Shown here piece by piece: positions 1 to 9,176 of a stretch of 64,000 nt of DNA. Numbering within the stretch: the first letter of the stretch is position 1; each line of letters begins with the position of its first letter. Under the pieces are notes generated by a model, which saw only the letters and a program-made list of their open reading frames with translations, did no database searches and was not told where the DNA came from. The translations under genes were made by a program, and so were the position numbers. This DNA is from Burkholderia sp. Bp9143. GTDB taxonomy: Bacteria; Pseudomonadota; Gammaproteobacteria; Burkholderiales; Burkholderiaceae. The stretch covers positions 1 through 64,000 of the forward strand of contig NZ_QTPO01000013.1 in assembly GCF_003853645.1 (NCBI RefSeq), written 5' to 3'.

Positions 1-77
1 AATAGATGTACTACGCTGTCTCGGGGTGGGTCAGATTTAGATGAAATCGGTGGGTTAAGACTCGGTGGAAATCAACA
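1..77. mobile_element. Probable right-hand end of an IS21-family insertion sequence
   Basis: The first 77 bases hold a repeated GGTGG motif on the plus strand: ggtgggtcaga at 25, ggtgggttaaga at 49 and ggtggaaatcaaca at 64, ending in CA at 77. Read on the minus strand this gives TGTTGATTTCCACC followed by repeated TGACCCACC-like units. That layout, TG...CA ends with subterminal repeats, is known for IS21-type (istA/istB) elements. The edge coincides with the exact point where the CHASE2 reading frame breaks. No transposase is visible because the rest of the element lies outside the window. The family assignment is from memory of the end pattern. Confidence 0.55.
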
Positions 78-959
78 GCTGGCATGCACTGCGATGCCCG
101 GCATCGCACCGTTTTGGCCCGAAATGGTGGTTGTGAGGTGCTCTCCCAGCCCGTCAGCTGTTGCGCCGACCAGCACGATGCGGTCGTGGAAAACTTCAGG
201 CGGCACGCGGCCGCGCAAGACATCCGAGAACGATACGCGCGGATAAGGGTGCGCAAGCAGGGAAAACGGAATCAGCAGGCGACGGCTCCGCGTAAGCGAC
301 GCGCCGGTGGCAGAGGTGAACGTTTCGATCGAATTCGCGCCACCCGAGTTTGGCGCCACGCTACGCCCCTGCAGCATGCGGTATGCAGGCAACGTCAACT
401 GAGGCCACATATGCTGAGAATTTCCCTCGAAAAGCGCGATGCTTCGCACGACACCGTCGTTATCGGCTTCGAGATTGATGTGTCCGATGCCGGCCGCAGC
501 ATCACGCAATTCTTCCACTGGCAAGATGGGCTCACCGAAATGATCGCCGCTGGAGGCGCTGACGATTGCCAGTGGAAGGTAAACTGGTGCGAGTGATATC
601 GCCTGAGCGAGCACTGGGTCCGCCGGCGAAGGCTCGCTGAACAGAATGTCGTAGATGACGCATCGTGGGCCGGCGGCAGCGATCCGTCGCAACACCGCCG
701 CATGATCTTCGCGCGGCCAAGGCCAGCGGCCGAGATCTTCAAGGCTCTCGTTATCGATCTCAACGAGGAGAATGTCCGGATCGGCAGTATGGGGGAGGCG
801 CTGTAGCCACCAGTCGTAGGTCAGTTTATCCAACGCCCCGGTCCAGCGAAAACTGGCCAGAAGTGTCACGAACAAGACGCACGCGATCACGAGAATGAGC
901 CATTCCCGCAAAAAGCGGCGGTCTTCTGCGCGGCGAAGGTGAAGTAAGCGGGCAACCAC
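72..959 (-). pseudogene. CHASE2-domain sensor, 3' part removed by an insertion
   Basis: The product begins with a transmembrane segment (about residues 19-38) followed by an extracytoplasmic CHASE2 sensor domain, recognisable by the DPDILLVEIDNESLEDLGRW and FHDRIVLVGATADGL segments. CHASE2 proteins normally continue after the PGIxVHAN motif into further membrane spans and then a histidine kinase, cyclase or GGDEF module. Here the frame stops directly after PGIAVHA, where the IS-like end begins. Only the sensor is left, so signal output is probably lost. It sits 30 bp downstream of the FecR gene and is the third gene of the operon that starts with the response regulator, whose partner it may have been. 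Confidence 0.75.
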
Positions 960-989
960 GGATCGGCTGAATCGAATCGATGACGAGAG

Positions 990-2363
990 TTATCGATCGA
1001 CTGAGAACGATCGAATCGATGGAGGATGCTGGGGTGGCGCGGCGCCGTTCGACGGCTCTCCCATCACCGACCAGAAATATTTGGCGGCGGGAAGATTCGT
1101 CAGAACGAGGCGCGTGCCGGCGAGATCATGCTGGTCAACGATCGGTTCGGTGAGCTGGCTGTTGGTCGCCAAAATGAAGTGCCAGCCTGAACTCGAGTCG
1201 ATATTCGTATCATTGGTCCAGCGAAATTCGAAACTCTCAGAGTCGCCTGCTAACGCATTGTTGTTGGCATTCGCATTGCTGATCCGGAAGCTATAAGTGC
1301 GCGAGAGCCCCTCGATTCCGTTTGTGTCGAACGCCGAGATGCGCACGAAGTAGGTGCCGTTTGCTCTGTTGGGGAACTCGATCTGCGTGCCGGTGGACTG
1401 CGCGTCGTCGAGGATGTTCAGGAAACCCGCATCACTCGCGATGGTTGCACGATATTTCTCGGCGAAGGGAAGAGGTTCGAGGTCGAATGCAATGCGAGGG
1501 CCGTCCTGCTGACGCGCGGGATGCTGTAGTACGGGTGCCGCCAAAAGCTCGACAGGGCTGCCGACGTTGCCCTTGCTCGCGGCGACGCCGAATCCGCGCG
1601 GCACGAGCGCTGGCGTAACGGTGCCCGGATCGGTCGCGCTCCCAACCTGCACCTTCCCCTCCAGGACCTCGACTTGCGTGCGGTCAGTATCGTGCGCGTA
1701 TGTCACGCGGAATTCAGTGCCGCGTACACCAGCGATGACCGACGGTGTGACAATTTCGTAGCGCTCCCGCGGCTTGAGAGGCGAAACCTTGGTTTCGACT
1801 TCTCCATCATCGAGTTCGATCTGTCGATTGATCGAGCCGGCGGCATCCGCGGTGCGCAGCCGTCTGATCCATACTGTCGTGCCCGGAAGGAGCGTGAAGC
1901 TTGATCCGTCAGACAATTCAACCGTCACGAAGGAATGGCTACCGGTCCGAATGTGAGCACCTTCGACGAGCGTTGTGCCCGGTCGCAACGCGGCGAGCGA
2001 ACCGACGTTGCCAAATGCCTCCGCGCTTCCCGTAACGGAAATGACACGCGCCGTCGGCGGCGGGCTCTTTAGAAGCGCGACGGGAATTCGCAAAGTCGTT
2101 CCTGGACGCAGCCGCCGCGGCTCGCGGACGTGATTGATCTGCTGAAGTAAACCCCAGTTGGTCGGGGCAGCGAGGTATTGTGCTGCGAGGTCGTACAGTG
2201 TGTCGGCGGTATGGACCGAATACTCGAAGAGAGGTCCCCCGACCGGCGCCGTGCCGACCTGCGCAACGGGCGCCGGCGAATATGTCATGAGCGCCGATGT
2301 GGCAATAGCGATGCCTAAGCAGCGTACGCGCGCCGAGTGCTTCGGAAATGCGGGTGGACTCAC
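990..2363 (-). CDS. LysM- and FecR-domain periplasmic protein
   Basis: A 457-residue exported protein. An N-terminal hydrophobic signal segment (about 15-35) precedes a LysM-like peptidoglycan-binding segment (about 47-98, with TLYDLAAQYL and the PGTTLRIP ending). A FecR domain follows (about 125-240, with SDGSSFTLLPGTTVWI and VIAGVRGTEFRV). The C-terminal 200 residues contain fibronectin-like repeats with FxW/YFVRISAFD patterns. FecR/LysM proteins of this type commonly stand beside CHASE2 sensors and OmpR-type regulators, as here. Its ATG overlaps the stop of the response regulator by 4 bp (ATGA), showing translational coupling. Likely role: periplasmic sensing or cell-wall anchoring for the sensor. 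Confidence 0.85.
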   Translation of the reverse strand: MSPPAFPKHSARVRCLGIAIATSALMTYSPAPVAQVGTAPVGGPLFEYSVHTADTLYDLAAQYLAAPTNWGLLQQINHVREPRRLRPGTTLRIPVALLKSPPPTARVISVTGSAEAFGNVGSLAALRPGTTLVEGAHIRTGSHSFVTVELSDGSSFTLLPGTTVWIRRLRTADAAGSINRQIELDDGEVETKVSPLKPRERYEIVTPSVIAGVRGTEFRVTYAHDTDRTQVEVLEGKVQVGSATDPGTVTPALVPRGFGVAASKGNVGSPVELLAAPVLQHPARQQDGPRIAFDLEPLPFAEKYRATIASDAGFLNILDDAQSTGTQIEFPNRANGTYFVRISAFDTNGIEGLSRTYSFRISNANANNNALAGDSESFEFRWTNDTNIDSSSGWHFILATNSQLTEPIVDQHDLAGTRLVLTNLPAAKYFWSVMGEPSNGAAPPQHPPSIRSFSVDR

Positions 2364-3070
2364 GATGTCGTTCCCATCGCGCTGGTGTCGAGCTTCTCGA
2401 GACGGTAGCCATATCCATAGATCGGAACAATGCAGTAGCCGTTTTGTGGCCGCAGATCAAGTTTGACGCGGACAGCGGAAATATGCGTATCGAGCGTGCG
2501 AGTCGGGATGTCAGTCATGTGTTTCCACACTGTTTCCAGAATGTGGGCACGCGACAACGGACGAGCGAAGTTGCGAAAGAGCAGCAGCGCAAGCTGAAAC
2601 TCCTTTTGCGACACGGCAATCGGCGCTCCGTTTCGATAGAGCCGGACCTCCTGCAGATCGAATAGATATTCACCGAACTGCTGGTTGGTTGTAGCAATTT
2701 CTTGACGATAGGTCCGTCGCAACAGCGTGTTGACACGCGCGACGAGTACGGACGCGGCGACCGGTTTGACGACGTAGTCGTCTGCGCCGGCGTTCAGGGC
2801 GAAGACGATGTCGGCTTCGCGCGAACGGCTCGTCATGAACAACACCGGCAGATTTGCATCGCAATTCTTGCGAATCCACGAGAGCACCGCATCGCCGTGC
2901 ATGTCGACGACGTTCCAGTCAAGCGTGACGAGGTCGAACGTTTCGCGCTGAAGGCGATGAATGAGTGCGCGGCCTTCAGCAAACATGTAGCAGTTGTGGC
3001 CGGCTGGTGTAAGCGCTTCCGAAACGAACTGAAGCTGACTGGGATCGTCATCGAGGACGGCGATACGCAT
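2360..3070 (-). CDS. OmpR-family response regulator
   Basis: A 236-residue two-domain regulator. The receiver domain (1-120) shows the acidic pocket DDD at 7-9, phospho-acceptor Asp51 in LVTLDW, and the K in DDYVVKP. A winged-helix Trans_reg_C DNA-binding domain follows (about 135-228), ending with a GYGYRLEKL wing. It is the first gene of a minus-strand operon with the FecR protein (4-bp overlap) and the broken CHASE2 sensor. Its kinase was probably the product of the truncated third gene, so the regulator may now be an orphan. Target genes cannot be read from the sequence. Confidence 0.9.
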   Translation of the reverse strand: MRIAVLDDDPSQLQFVSEALTPAGHNCYMFAEGRALIHRLQRETFDLVTLDWNVVDMHGDAVLSWIRKNCDANLPVLFMTSRSREADIVFALNAGADDYVVKPVAASVLVARVNTLLRRTYRQEIATTNQQFGEYLFDLQEVRLYRNGAPIAVSQKEFQLALLLFRNFARPLSRAHILETVWKHMTDIPTRTLDTHISAVRVKLDLRPQNGYCIVPIYGYGYRLEKLDTSAMGTTS

Positions 3071-4408
3071 GGCGACTGAATCCTAAGTACAGGCGAGCCG
3101 CACCCCGGCGCGGCGACCGACAAGCAATATCCGCCAAGCAAACATCGTCGGCACATCACGGTGCATTGCCAATGGCGGCGAGACAATTGTGCAGTTTCTG
3201 GAACTGAAAGAACGTCAGAGATTCACAAGACTCTCGGGTACGCTTGCGCTCCAGCGTTCTAGCAGGGCCGGATGAAGGGTCGGCCTGCAAGTCGTCCGAG
3301 TGGCGCTCCCGGTAGGAGCGTCAGGGCATGCATAGAGACCGATCGAGAGGTACATGCCTGCCACTTGCCATCACGCGACGCAGTCAGATGGTCCCGTTAT
3401 GAGGTAGCCATACTTAACATGCCAGCCACTATATCTTGTAACTTTGTAAAAATAAACGAACCAGCAGTATTCCTGTGTACCGAGTGGTGAATCGGCCACA
3501 CATGAGGGCGTCGGCGCTGTGTTGTGGTGCATGCAATGACGTTCTCTGACATCGATTGGGTGTCCTCTGCGCTAGGCTTCGATCATCCAAGCAGTCGAAT
3601 CTGTCGCCACCATGGCCTGGATGAGAAGAGCAATAGCGGCGATTATTCGCGATATACGGTTCCGGGTCGTTCCTCAATCGGCAGGGGTACGGATGACGAC
3701 CAACGGAACCGGTTCCATTTGCATCCGAAAGTGCTTGAGAGGTGCTGGTCGCTTTACGCCACCGACGGCTTCTATGAGCGACGCGGATGATTCGTTGGTC
3801 ATTCGATGTCGACGACCGTGGCGTCGCGACATTCATGCGGCATCAGATCGCGAACAGCAGAAGAGAAGGGGGGACCTCACGATGAGCAGCGAGGCTGAAT
3901 CCCGCCAATGGACGGGATTGGAAAGACGCCACGTGAACTTGGGGGGCTCGACGACGCAACGAACGGAAATTTCGAACGTGCGCTTCGCTAGCAGCATTGC
4001 GTAGCCGTTCCACGGAGTCACTCCCCCGAATGCAAGGGCCGTCCAGTCGACGGCAATTTCGCGCCAGCGTATGCGCGAATCACGTTGAGAACGGTCCTTG
4101 CCGTCGCGCTGACCGGAATGGCGGCATGGTGTCGGCTACGCCGATGCGCACTTTCCTCGATTCGCTCGATCTCGCCAAGGAGAAACTCATCCCCCATTGA
4201 TGGATCGTTCTTTGTAGGCCCGACTACCTGTCAGATCGAGTCCCGGCTAATACACGTAAGATGCCGAACAAGCCGGAAATTTGGTTCGGCCACATACGAC
4301 GATAAATGGCTATGGTGAAATGAAGCGCCGCGCAGCGGATATTGGGTCCCGCACATACGGCGCTTTGGTTCAAGCCGACCCGAAACGGCCGAACGATTCA
4401 CCGAGCCG
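3071..4408. other. 1.3-kb gene-poor region with possible remnants
   Basis: No reading frame here has convincing codon use or a recognisable domain, and local base composition is less GC-rich than the flanks (for example 3410-3480). The only recognisable trace is on the minus strand at 3472-3504, where an ATG starts MCGRFTTRYT, identical in style to the N-terminus of SRAP/YedK (HMCES-type) proteins. Similarity stops after about 11 codons, so at best this is a gene stub. The promoter of the response-regulator operon should lie near 3071-3250. Confidence 0.4.
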
Positions 4409-5791
4409 TCAATCGTCCGCGAGCGGCCGCTTCGACGTCTCGCTGCTCGCGAGCATTGCCACCAGCGCGACACCGGCTGCCCCGACCAGATACCATGCCG
4501 GCGCCAGCTTGTTCCCGGTCGCCCCGATCAGCCACGTTGCGACCAACGGCGCCGTCCCGCCGAACAGCGCATTTGCCGCATTGAAGCAGAAAGCGAAACC
4601 GCTGTAACGCACCCGCGTCGGGAAAATCTCCGACAGGAAGCAGGGCAACGTCCCGTCGTTCATCGTCAGCAGGGCACCAAACGCGATCTGGATCATCACG
4701 ATCGTCGCGAAGCTTGCCCCGCCCAGCCCCTTGAACAGCGGCACAGTCAACGCGGCGAACATCACCGACGCACTGATCAGCATGGTCTTGCGTCCGACGC
4801 GATCCGACAGCGCGCCCATCAGGAAGATCAGCCCGATATACGCGGCCAGCGAAATTGTCGCCGCGATGAACGATTCCGTCTCACCGATACCCATCTCGGT
4901 CGACAGGTAAGTCGGCATGTAGCTCAGCACGAGGTAGAACGCGACCGCGTTCAGGCACGTCACGCCGAAAGCGATCAGCATCTTGCCGCGATGCCGCGTC
5001 AGCAGTTCGGTGGCCGGCGCGTGAGCGACATGATGCGCGCCTTCGAGCGCCTTGAACTTCGGCGTGTCCTCGAGGCGAATCCGGATATAGCGTCCAACCA
5101 GGCCGAACGGCGCGGCGAGCAGGAACGGCAACCGCCAGCCGAAGTCGTGCAACTGCTGCGACGTCAGCACCGCGTGCATCACCGCGACGAAGATCGATCC
5201 GAACAGCAGGCCGGCCGCGGTGCTCGCCGGCACGATGCTGGTGTAGAACCCGCGCTTGCCTTCCGGCGCGTATTCGGCGAGGAACGCAGAAGCGCCCGCG
5301 TATTCGCCCGACGCCGAGAAACCCTGCACGATCCGCACCAGCAGCAGCAAGACCGGTGCGACCATCCCGACCTGCGCATAAGTCGGAAGGAATGCGATCA
5401 GGAACGTCGAGCACGACATGATCAGGATCGAGAGCGACAGCGCGGTCCGACGCCCGACCCTGTCGCCGAAATGCCCCCACACCACGCCGCCCAGCGGCCG
5501 GATCACGAACGAGATCGCGAACACGCCATAGGCGGCCAGCAGCCCCGTCATCGCGTCACTCTTCGGGAAAAACACGACCGCGATGACGGTCGCGAGATAT
5601 CCGTACGACGCGTAATCGAACCATTCGACGAAGTTGCCGATGAAGCTCGCGCATGCGGCCCGCCTCAGCAGCCGCGTGTCGACAGCCCCGCGCGCCGGCG
5701 CGTCGCCGCCCGAATGGATGGCGCTGCCCTGGCTCGGCAACCATGCGCCGGCATCCGCCGACCGACCCGACATTACCTTTCTGGTACTCAT
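4409..5791 (-). CDS. MHS-family (metabolite:H+ symporter) MFS transporter
   Basis: A 460-residue twelve-span permease of the major facilitator superfamily. The segment FIGNFVEWFDYASYGYLA at the first membrane span and GGVVWGHFGDRVGRR in the first cytoplasmic loop are the signature of the MHS (ProP/KgtP/ShiA-like) group. An A-loop repeat follows in the second half (MGALSDRVGRKTML). Such carriers import compatible solutes and organic acids with protons across the inner membrane. Downstream of creatinase on the same strand, though 640 bp away, it is a plausible creatine or sarcosine importer. The substrate is inferred from context only. Confidence 0.9.
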   Translation of the reverse strand: MSTRKVMSGRSADAGAWLPSQGSAIHSGGDAPARGAVDTRLLRRAACASFIGNFVEWFDYASYGYLATVIAVVFFPKSDAMTGLLAAYGVFAISFVIRPLGGVVWGHFGDRVGRRTALSLSILIMSCSTFLIAFLPTYAQVGMVAPVLLLLVRIVQGFSASGEYAGASAFLAEYAPEGKRGFYTSIVPASTAAGLLFGSIFVAVMHAVLTSQQLHDFGWRLPFLLAAPFGLVGRYIRIRLEDTPKFKALEGAHHVAHAPATELLTRHRGKMLIAFGVTCLNAVAFYLVLSYMPTYLSTEMGIGETESFIAATISLAAYIGLIFLMGALSDRVGRKTMLISASVMFAALTVPLFKGLGGASFATIVMIQIAFGALLTMNDGTLPCFLSEIFPTRVRYSGFAFCFNAANALFGGTAPLVATWLIGATGNKLAPAWYLVGAAGVALVAMLASSETSKRPLADD

Positions 5792-6432
5792 GCTCAGTCT
5801 CCAAACTGAATAGTAGTTGCGGTGTCATGGCCGCCATCCGTGATTCGATCGATCGTGCGGTGAATGCACTGCGCAGTGCCGAATCGCGGCCGTTCAAGCG
5901 CATGGTAGAAGCTGGAGCCCCAGGAAGATTTTCCTTTTCGACAATAGACTCTCTGGATCCGACACCGAGGGTTAACACCGCCGACCGCCGAGTGGCGCGG
6001 TGCTGCCCTGTTTCGGGCGCGCAGGTCGGCGCAGCGGCGGCGGTCGCATGTCGAAAATCGGAAGTTATGAAGAATGCCGGCATCGCGCAGGTGGCGACGC
6101 ATCGCGGCGCACGAACGCGTCAGCGGATAGCCGACCACTGGCAAGACGAAGCCAGAATACCGGGGAAGTGAAGGAGGGCACCGGCGCGAGCGGGCGGAAC
6201 GCCGGACGACGAACGCTCGCGAAGACGGAGGGTCGCATGCCTGTCGGCGCGCATCGATCGGGACGGAACCGGGATCGACTCGACATGCTTTGCACAACGG
6301 AATAGCCGACGGGGACGATCCTCGCGGATCGCCCTCCGTCGGCTGCATGGTGGGTTCTACGTTGCGCGCGCCGTCACCCGCCAAGGCCACGGATGCCGCT
6401 GAAACGGCGGACGGCGCACATCGACATGTCGC
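5792..6432. other. Intergenic region between creatinase and the MHS transporter
   Basis: This 640-bp stretch lies between two same-strand genes and carries no credible gene; open frames in it are antisense or lack recognisable content. It should hold the transporter's own promoter. The one clear structure is the palindrome at 5866-5879. Confidence 0.5.
5866..5879. promoter_or_regulatory. 14-bp perfect palindrome upstream of the MHS transporter
   Basis: GCACTGCGCAGTGC is a perfect palindrome 75 bp before the transporter ATG. It is followed directly by cgaatc and preceded further out by gattcg, which extends the symmetry loosely. The position suits an operator. No thymine run follows, so it is not a terminator. 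The binding protein is unknown. Confidence 0.4.
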
Positions 6433-7644
6433 TCAGGCCTTGATGATGTTGCGTTCCGGGCCATACGGGAAGCCGGTGATATTGGTTGCGCCGCGTTCGC
6501 CGACGACGAGGATGTCGTGCTCGCGATAGCCGCCCGCGCCCGGGTGGCCCTGCGGCAGCATGATCATCGGTTCCATCGACACAACCATGTTCGGCTCCAG
6601 CACGGTATCGATGTCCTCGCGCAATTCAAGCCCCGCCTCGCGTCCGTAGTAGTGCGACAGCACGCCGAACGAATGGCCGTACCCGAACGTGCGGTATTGC
6701 AGCAGCCCGTATTCCGCGTAGATCTTGTTGAGTTCGAGCGCGATGTCGCCGCAGCGTGCACCGGGCTTGATCAGTGTCAGTCCCGCTTCGTGCACTTCGA
6801 CGTTGATCTTCCACAACCGCAAATGCTCATCCGGGCAATGGTCGAAGAACATCGTACGCTCCAGCGCCGTGTAGTAGCCGGCGATCATCGAGAAGCAGTT
6901 CAGGCTCAGGATGTCACCTTTCCGCACCTTGCGCGTGGTGACCGGATTGTGCGCGCCGTCCGTGTTGATGCCTGACTGGAACCACGTCCACGTATCCATC
7001 AGTTCCGATTCGGGAAAGCGGCGCGCGATCTCGCGCACCATCGCCTGCGTGGACGCCAGCGCAACCTCGTGCTCCGGCACGCCTTCGTGCACGGCGGCAG
7101 CCAGCGCCGCGCCGCCGACATCGCAGACGTTCGCGCCGTGCTTGATCAGCGCGATCTCCTCGTCGGACTTGATCATCCGCATGCGCATCGTCTGCACACC
7201 GATGTCGACGAACTCGACCGATGGCAGCGCCGCCTTCAGCTTCGACAGCACCTCGAGCGGCACATGGTCGAACTCGATCCCGATACGCCCGCGATTGTCG
7301 ATCTCGGCCTGTATCGCCCGGAAGAAATTGTCGCGCTGCCAGTCGGTATAGACGACGTTGTAGTCGCCGACCGTGCGCCGCCACGGCTGGCCACCATCGA
7401 TGTTCGCCGAGATCGACACGACCTTGTTCGGCGTCACGACGAGGCCGTACTTGCGGCCGAACGAGCAATACAGAAAGTCCGAGTAGTAGTTGATGTTGTG
7501 ATACGACGTGAACAGCGCCGCGTCGATGTTCTCGCGCGCCATCAGTTCGCGCAGTTTGCGCTGGCGGTTCGCATATTCGGCATCGGAGAAGGTGTGCTTC
7601 GCCTTTTCGCCATTCTCGATTCGAATCAGGTTTTCCATCTTCAT
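6433..7644 (-). CDS. Creatinase (creatine amidinohydrolase)
   Basis: This 403-residue M24-fold enzyme hydrolyses creatine to sarcosine and urea. The product matches the well-studied Pseudomonas creatinase in length and along most of its sequence, for example FTSYHNINYYSDFLYCSFGR, ISANIDGGQPWRRTVG and WFQSGINTDGAHNPVTTRKV. The His in the TDGAH segment falls exactly at residue 232, the known catalytic residue. The start at 7644 is chosen because GAGGAG lies about 7 bases before this ATG; a second in-frame ATG follows two codons later. Creatinases, unlike other M24 members, do not need the dinuclear metal site. It lies downstream of a GlxA-type regulator and upstream of an MHS transporter. A sarcosine oxidase is not in the window. 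Confidence 0.93.
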   Translation of the reverse strand: MKMENLIRIENGEKAKHTFSDAEYANRQRKLRELMARENIDAALFTSYHNINYYSDFLYCSFGRKYGLVVTPNKVVSISANIDGGQPWRRTVGDYNVVYTDWQRDNFFRAIQAEIDNRGRIGIEFDHVPLEVLSKLKAALPSVEFVDIGVQTMRMRMIKSDEEIALIKHGANVCDVGGAALAAAVHEGVPEHEVALASTQAMVREIARRFPESELMDTWTWFQSGINTDGAHNPVTTRKVRKGDILSLNCFSMIAGYYTALERTMFFDHCPDEHLRLWKINVEVHEAGLTLIKPGARCGDIALELNKIYAEYGLLQYRTFGYGHSFGVLSHYYGREAGLELREDIDTVLEPNMVVSMEPMIMLPQGHPGAGGYREHDILVVGERGATNITGFPYGPERNIIKA

Positions 7645-7701
7645 GAGCTCGCTCCTCGGTAAAAAGCGTGGTGGGTGTGAGCAAATGGTAGAAGTTCGGC
7701 G

Positions 7702-7742
7702 AATTCGAAGATTTCCAGAATGGACATCACAATCTTCGAATT
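7702..7742. promoter_or_regulatory. 11-bp inverted repeat before creatinase (candidate operator)
   Basis: The arms aattcgaagat (7702-7712) and atcttcgaatt (7732-7742) are perfect reverse complements separated by 19 bp. The centre is about 78 bp upstream of the creatinase ATG, between it and the end of the GlxA-type regulator gene. Each arm also contains the self-complementary core TTCGAA. The spacing of about three helical turns fits two copies of an AraC-type reader. Binding by the neighbouring regulator is an inference. Confidence 0.5.
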
Positions 7743-7865
7743 GGCCATGCCGGGTTAACAACCAAGCCGGCACGGCAGGCCGTGCGGTCCAGCCTGTCCG
7801 TCGGCAGGACGATCGTCGGCACGAGAATGAAAGCCGGTCGTACCCGGCAGGCGATCGGCGCCTGA

Positions 7866-8882
7866 CTACAGCGCGTTCTGGTAGCGACGCCGGTCGGCGA
7901 TCGGCGAAATCTGGAACTGTTCCTTGTAGCGCGTCGCGAAATGGGTCGTCGACGTGAATCCGGTGCGCGCGCACACCTCCTCGAGCGAGTTCGCGGTGCG
8001 GTAAAGCAGTTGCCGCGCGCGCAGCAGGCGAATCTCCAGATAAGCCTGCGCGGGCGATTTGCCGAGGCGATCCTGGAACCACCGTTGCAGCTGTCGCTGC
8101 GACACCTGCAGATGGGTGGCGATCTCCGGCACGGAAAGCGTCTCCTCGACGTTGCTTTCCATCAGTTGCAATGCCTCGTCCAGTTTCTCGTGTTCCGCGC
8201 CGATGTACTGGCGCAACGACGTTTGCTGCCGGTATTCGCGGCTGCGCGGTTCCGCGACCAGCAGTTCGAGCACGCGCGCAGCCAGCGCCGGGCTGCCAGG
8301 CGCGCCTGCCAGCAGATGCACCATCAGGTCGAGCGGTGCGACACCGCCGCTGCACGTATAGCGATCGCGGTCGATCTCGTAGAGTCGGGTCGACACGGTC
8401 AGCTTCGGAAACTGCTCCATCAGCACGTCCTGGTCCTCCCAGTGGATCGTGCAGCGATAGCCGTTCAGCAGCCCGGCGCGCGCGAGGAAGTAGCTGCCGG
8501 TATCGAGCCCGCCGAGCGCGGTCCCGGTGCGAGCCTGCCGACGCAGCCAGTCGACGATCGCGCCGGTGCGTCGGCGCGGAATCGGATTGGGGCCGACGAC
8601 GAACACCACGTCGAATGCCTCGCTGTCCGACATCGATACATCCGGCACGACACGGATGCCGTCGCTCGACCGGACGACCTCGTCGCCGGGCCCGATCAGC
8701 TGATAGTCGTAGACGCGCCGCCCGACGACCATGTTCGCGATGCGCAATGGATCGATCGCGGTACTCAGCGCGATCAGCGAGAAGTTGTCGATCAGCAGGA
8801 AGCCGTATCGGACGACACGGAGGTCATGAATACCTTCGCGCGCTCGGGATGACAACGATGAAGCGGGCGCGGTTTTCGACAT
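7866..8882 (-). CDS. GlxA-family transcriptional regulator (DJ-1/PfpI + AraC HTH)
   Basis: The N-terminal part is a DJ-1/PfpI class I glutamine amidotransferase-like sensor domain (FLLIDNFSLIALSTAIDPLRIAN). The C-terminal 100 residues form an AraC double helix-turn-helix (VPEIATHLQVSQRQLQRWF and LEEVCARTGFTSTTHFATRYK). This architecture is that of GlxA/GbdR/CdhR regulators, which in pseudomonads and Burkholderia control use of glycine betaine, carnitine and related methylamines. Sitting just upstream of creatinase on the same strand, it probably activates creatine use. The start is uncertain: 8882 gives 338 residues, the family's usual size, while in-frame ATGs at 8942 and 9011 would add 20 or 43 residues. 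None has a strong ribosome-binding site. Confidence 0.87.
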   Translation of the reverse strand: MSKTAPASSLSSRAREGIHDLRVVRYGFLLIDNFSLIALSTAIDPLRIANMVVGRRVYDYQLIGPGDEVVRSSDGIRVVPDVSMSDSEAFDVVFVVGPNPIPRRRTGAIVDWLRRQARTGTALGGLDTGSYFLARAGLLNGYRCTIHWEDQDVLMEQFPKLTVSTRLYEIDRDRYTCSGGVAPLDLMVHLLAGAPGSPALAARVLELLVAEPRSREYRQQTSLRQYIGAEHEKLDEALQLMESNVEETLSVPEIATHLQVSQRQLQRWFQDRLGKSPAQAYLEIRLLRARQLLYRTANSLEEVCARTGFTSTTHFATRYKEQFQISPIADRRRYQNAL

Positions 8883-9176
8883 CGTGGAATCGGTGCCACG
8901 GGCTGGGCGAGTGGAAGGATGCAGCATCATAGCGCCGAGCATTCTGCCGCCGCAATTGTCCGCATGACTCGGCTCGCTGATCGCCAACCAGATCCGCTCG
9001 CCACGCCGCATTCGGAGTGCGGCTACTACAGCCCACTCGAGCAGCCGAGACGGTCAGCGTACTGAACACCTTCGCCGACTACCACGGTGTATCAGGCGCT
9101 CGCGCGTCACGTTGGACGGCATGTGGCCCCTCGATGCCGCACGGGTCATTCGAGACCCGTCATTCGCGCGGACGGA

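Noticed and set aside
5794..6390. 198-codon minus-strand frame between creatinase and the MHS transporter
   Set aside because: No homologous feel, Cys/Arg/Ser-rich, and it would run into the transporter promoter.
6433..8355. Extended creatinase reading frame of 640 codons
   Set aside because: The first 237 codons overlap the regulator's 3' end in another frame and are Arg-rich nonsense. The start at 7644 has a ribosome site and gives the family's exact length and His232.
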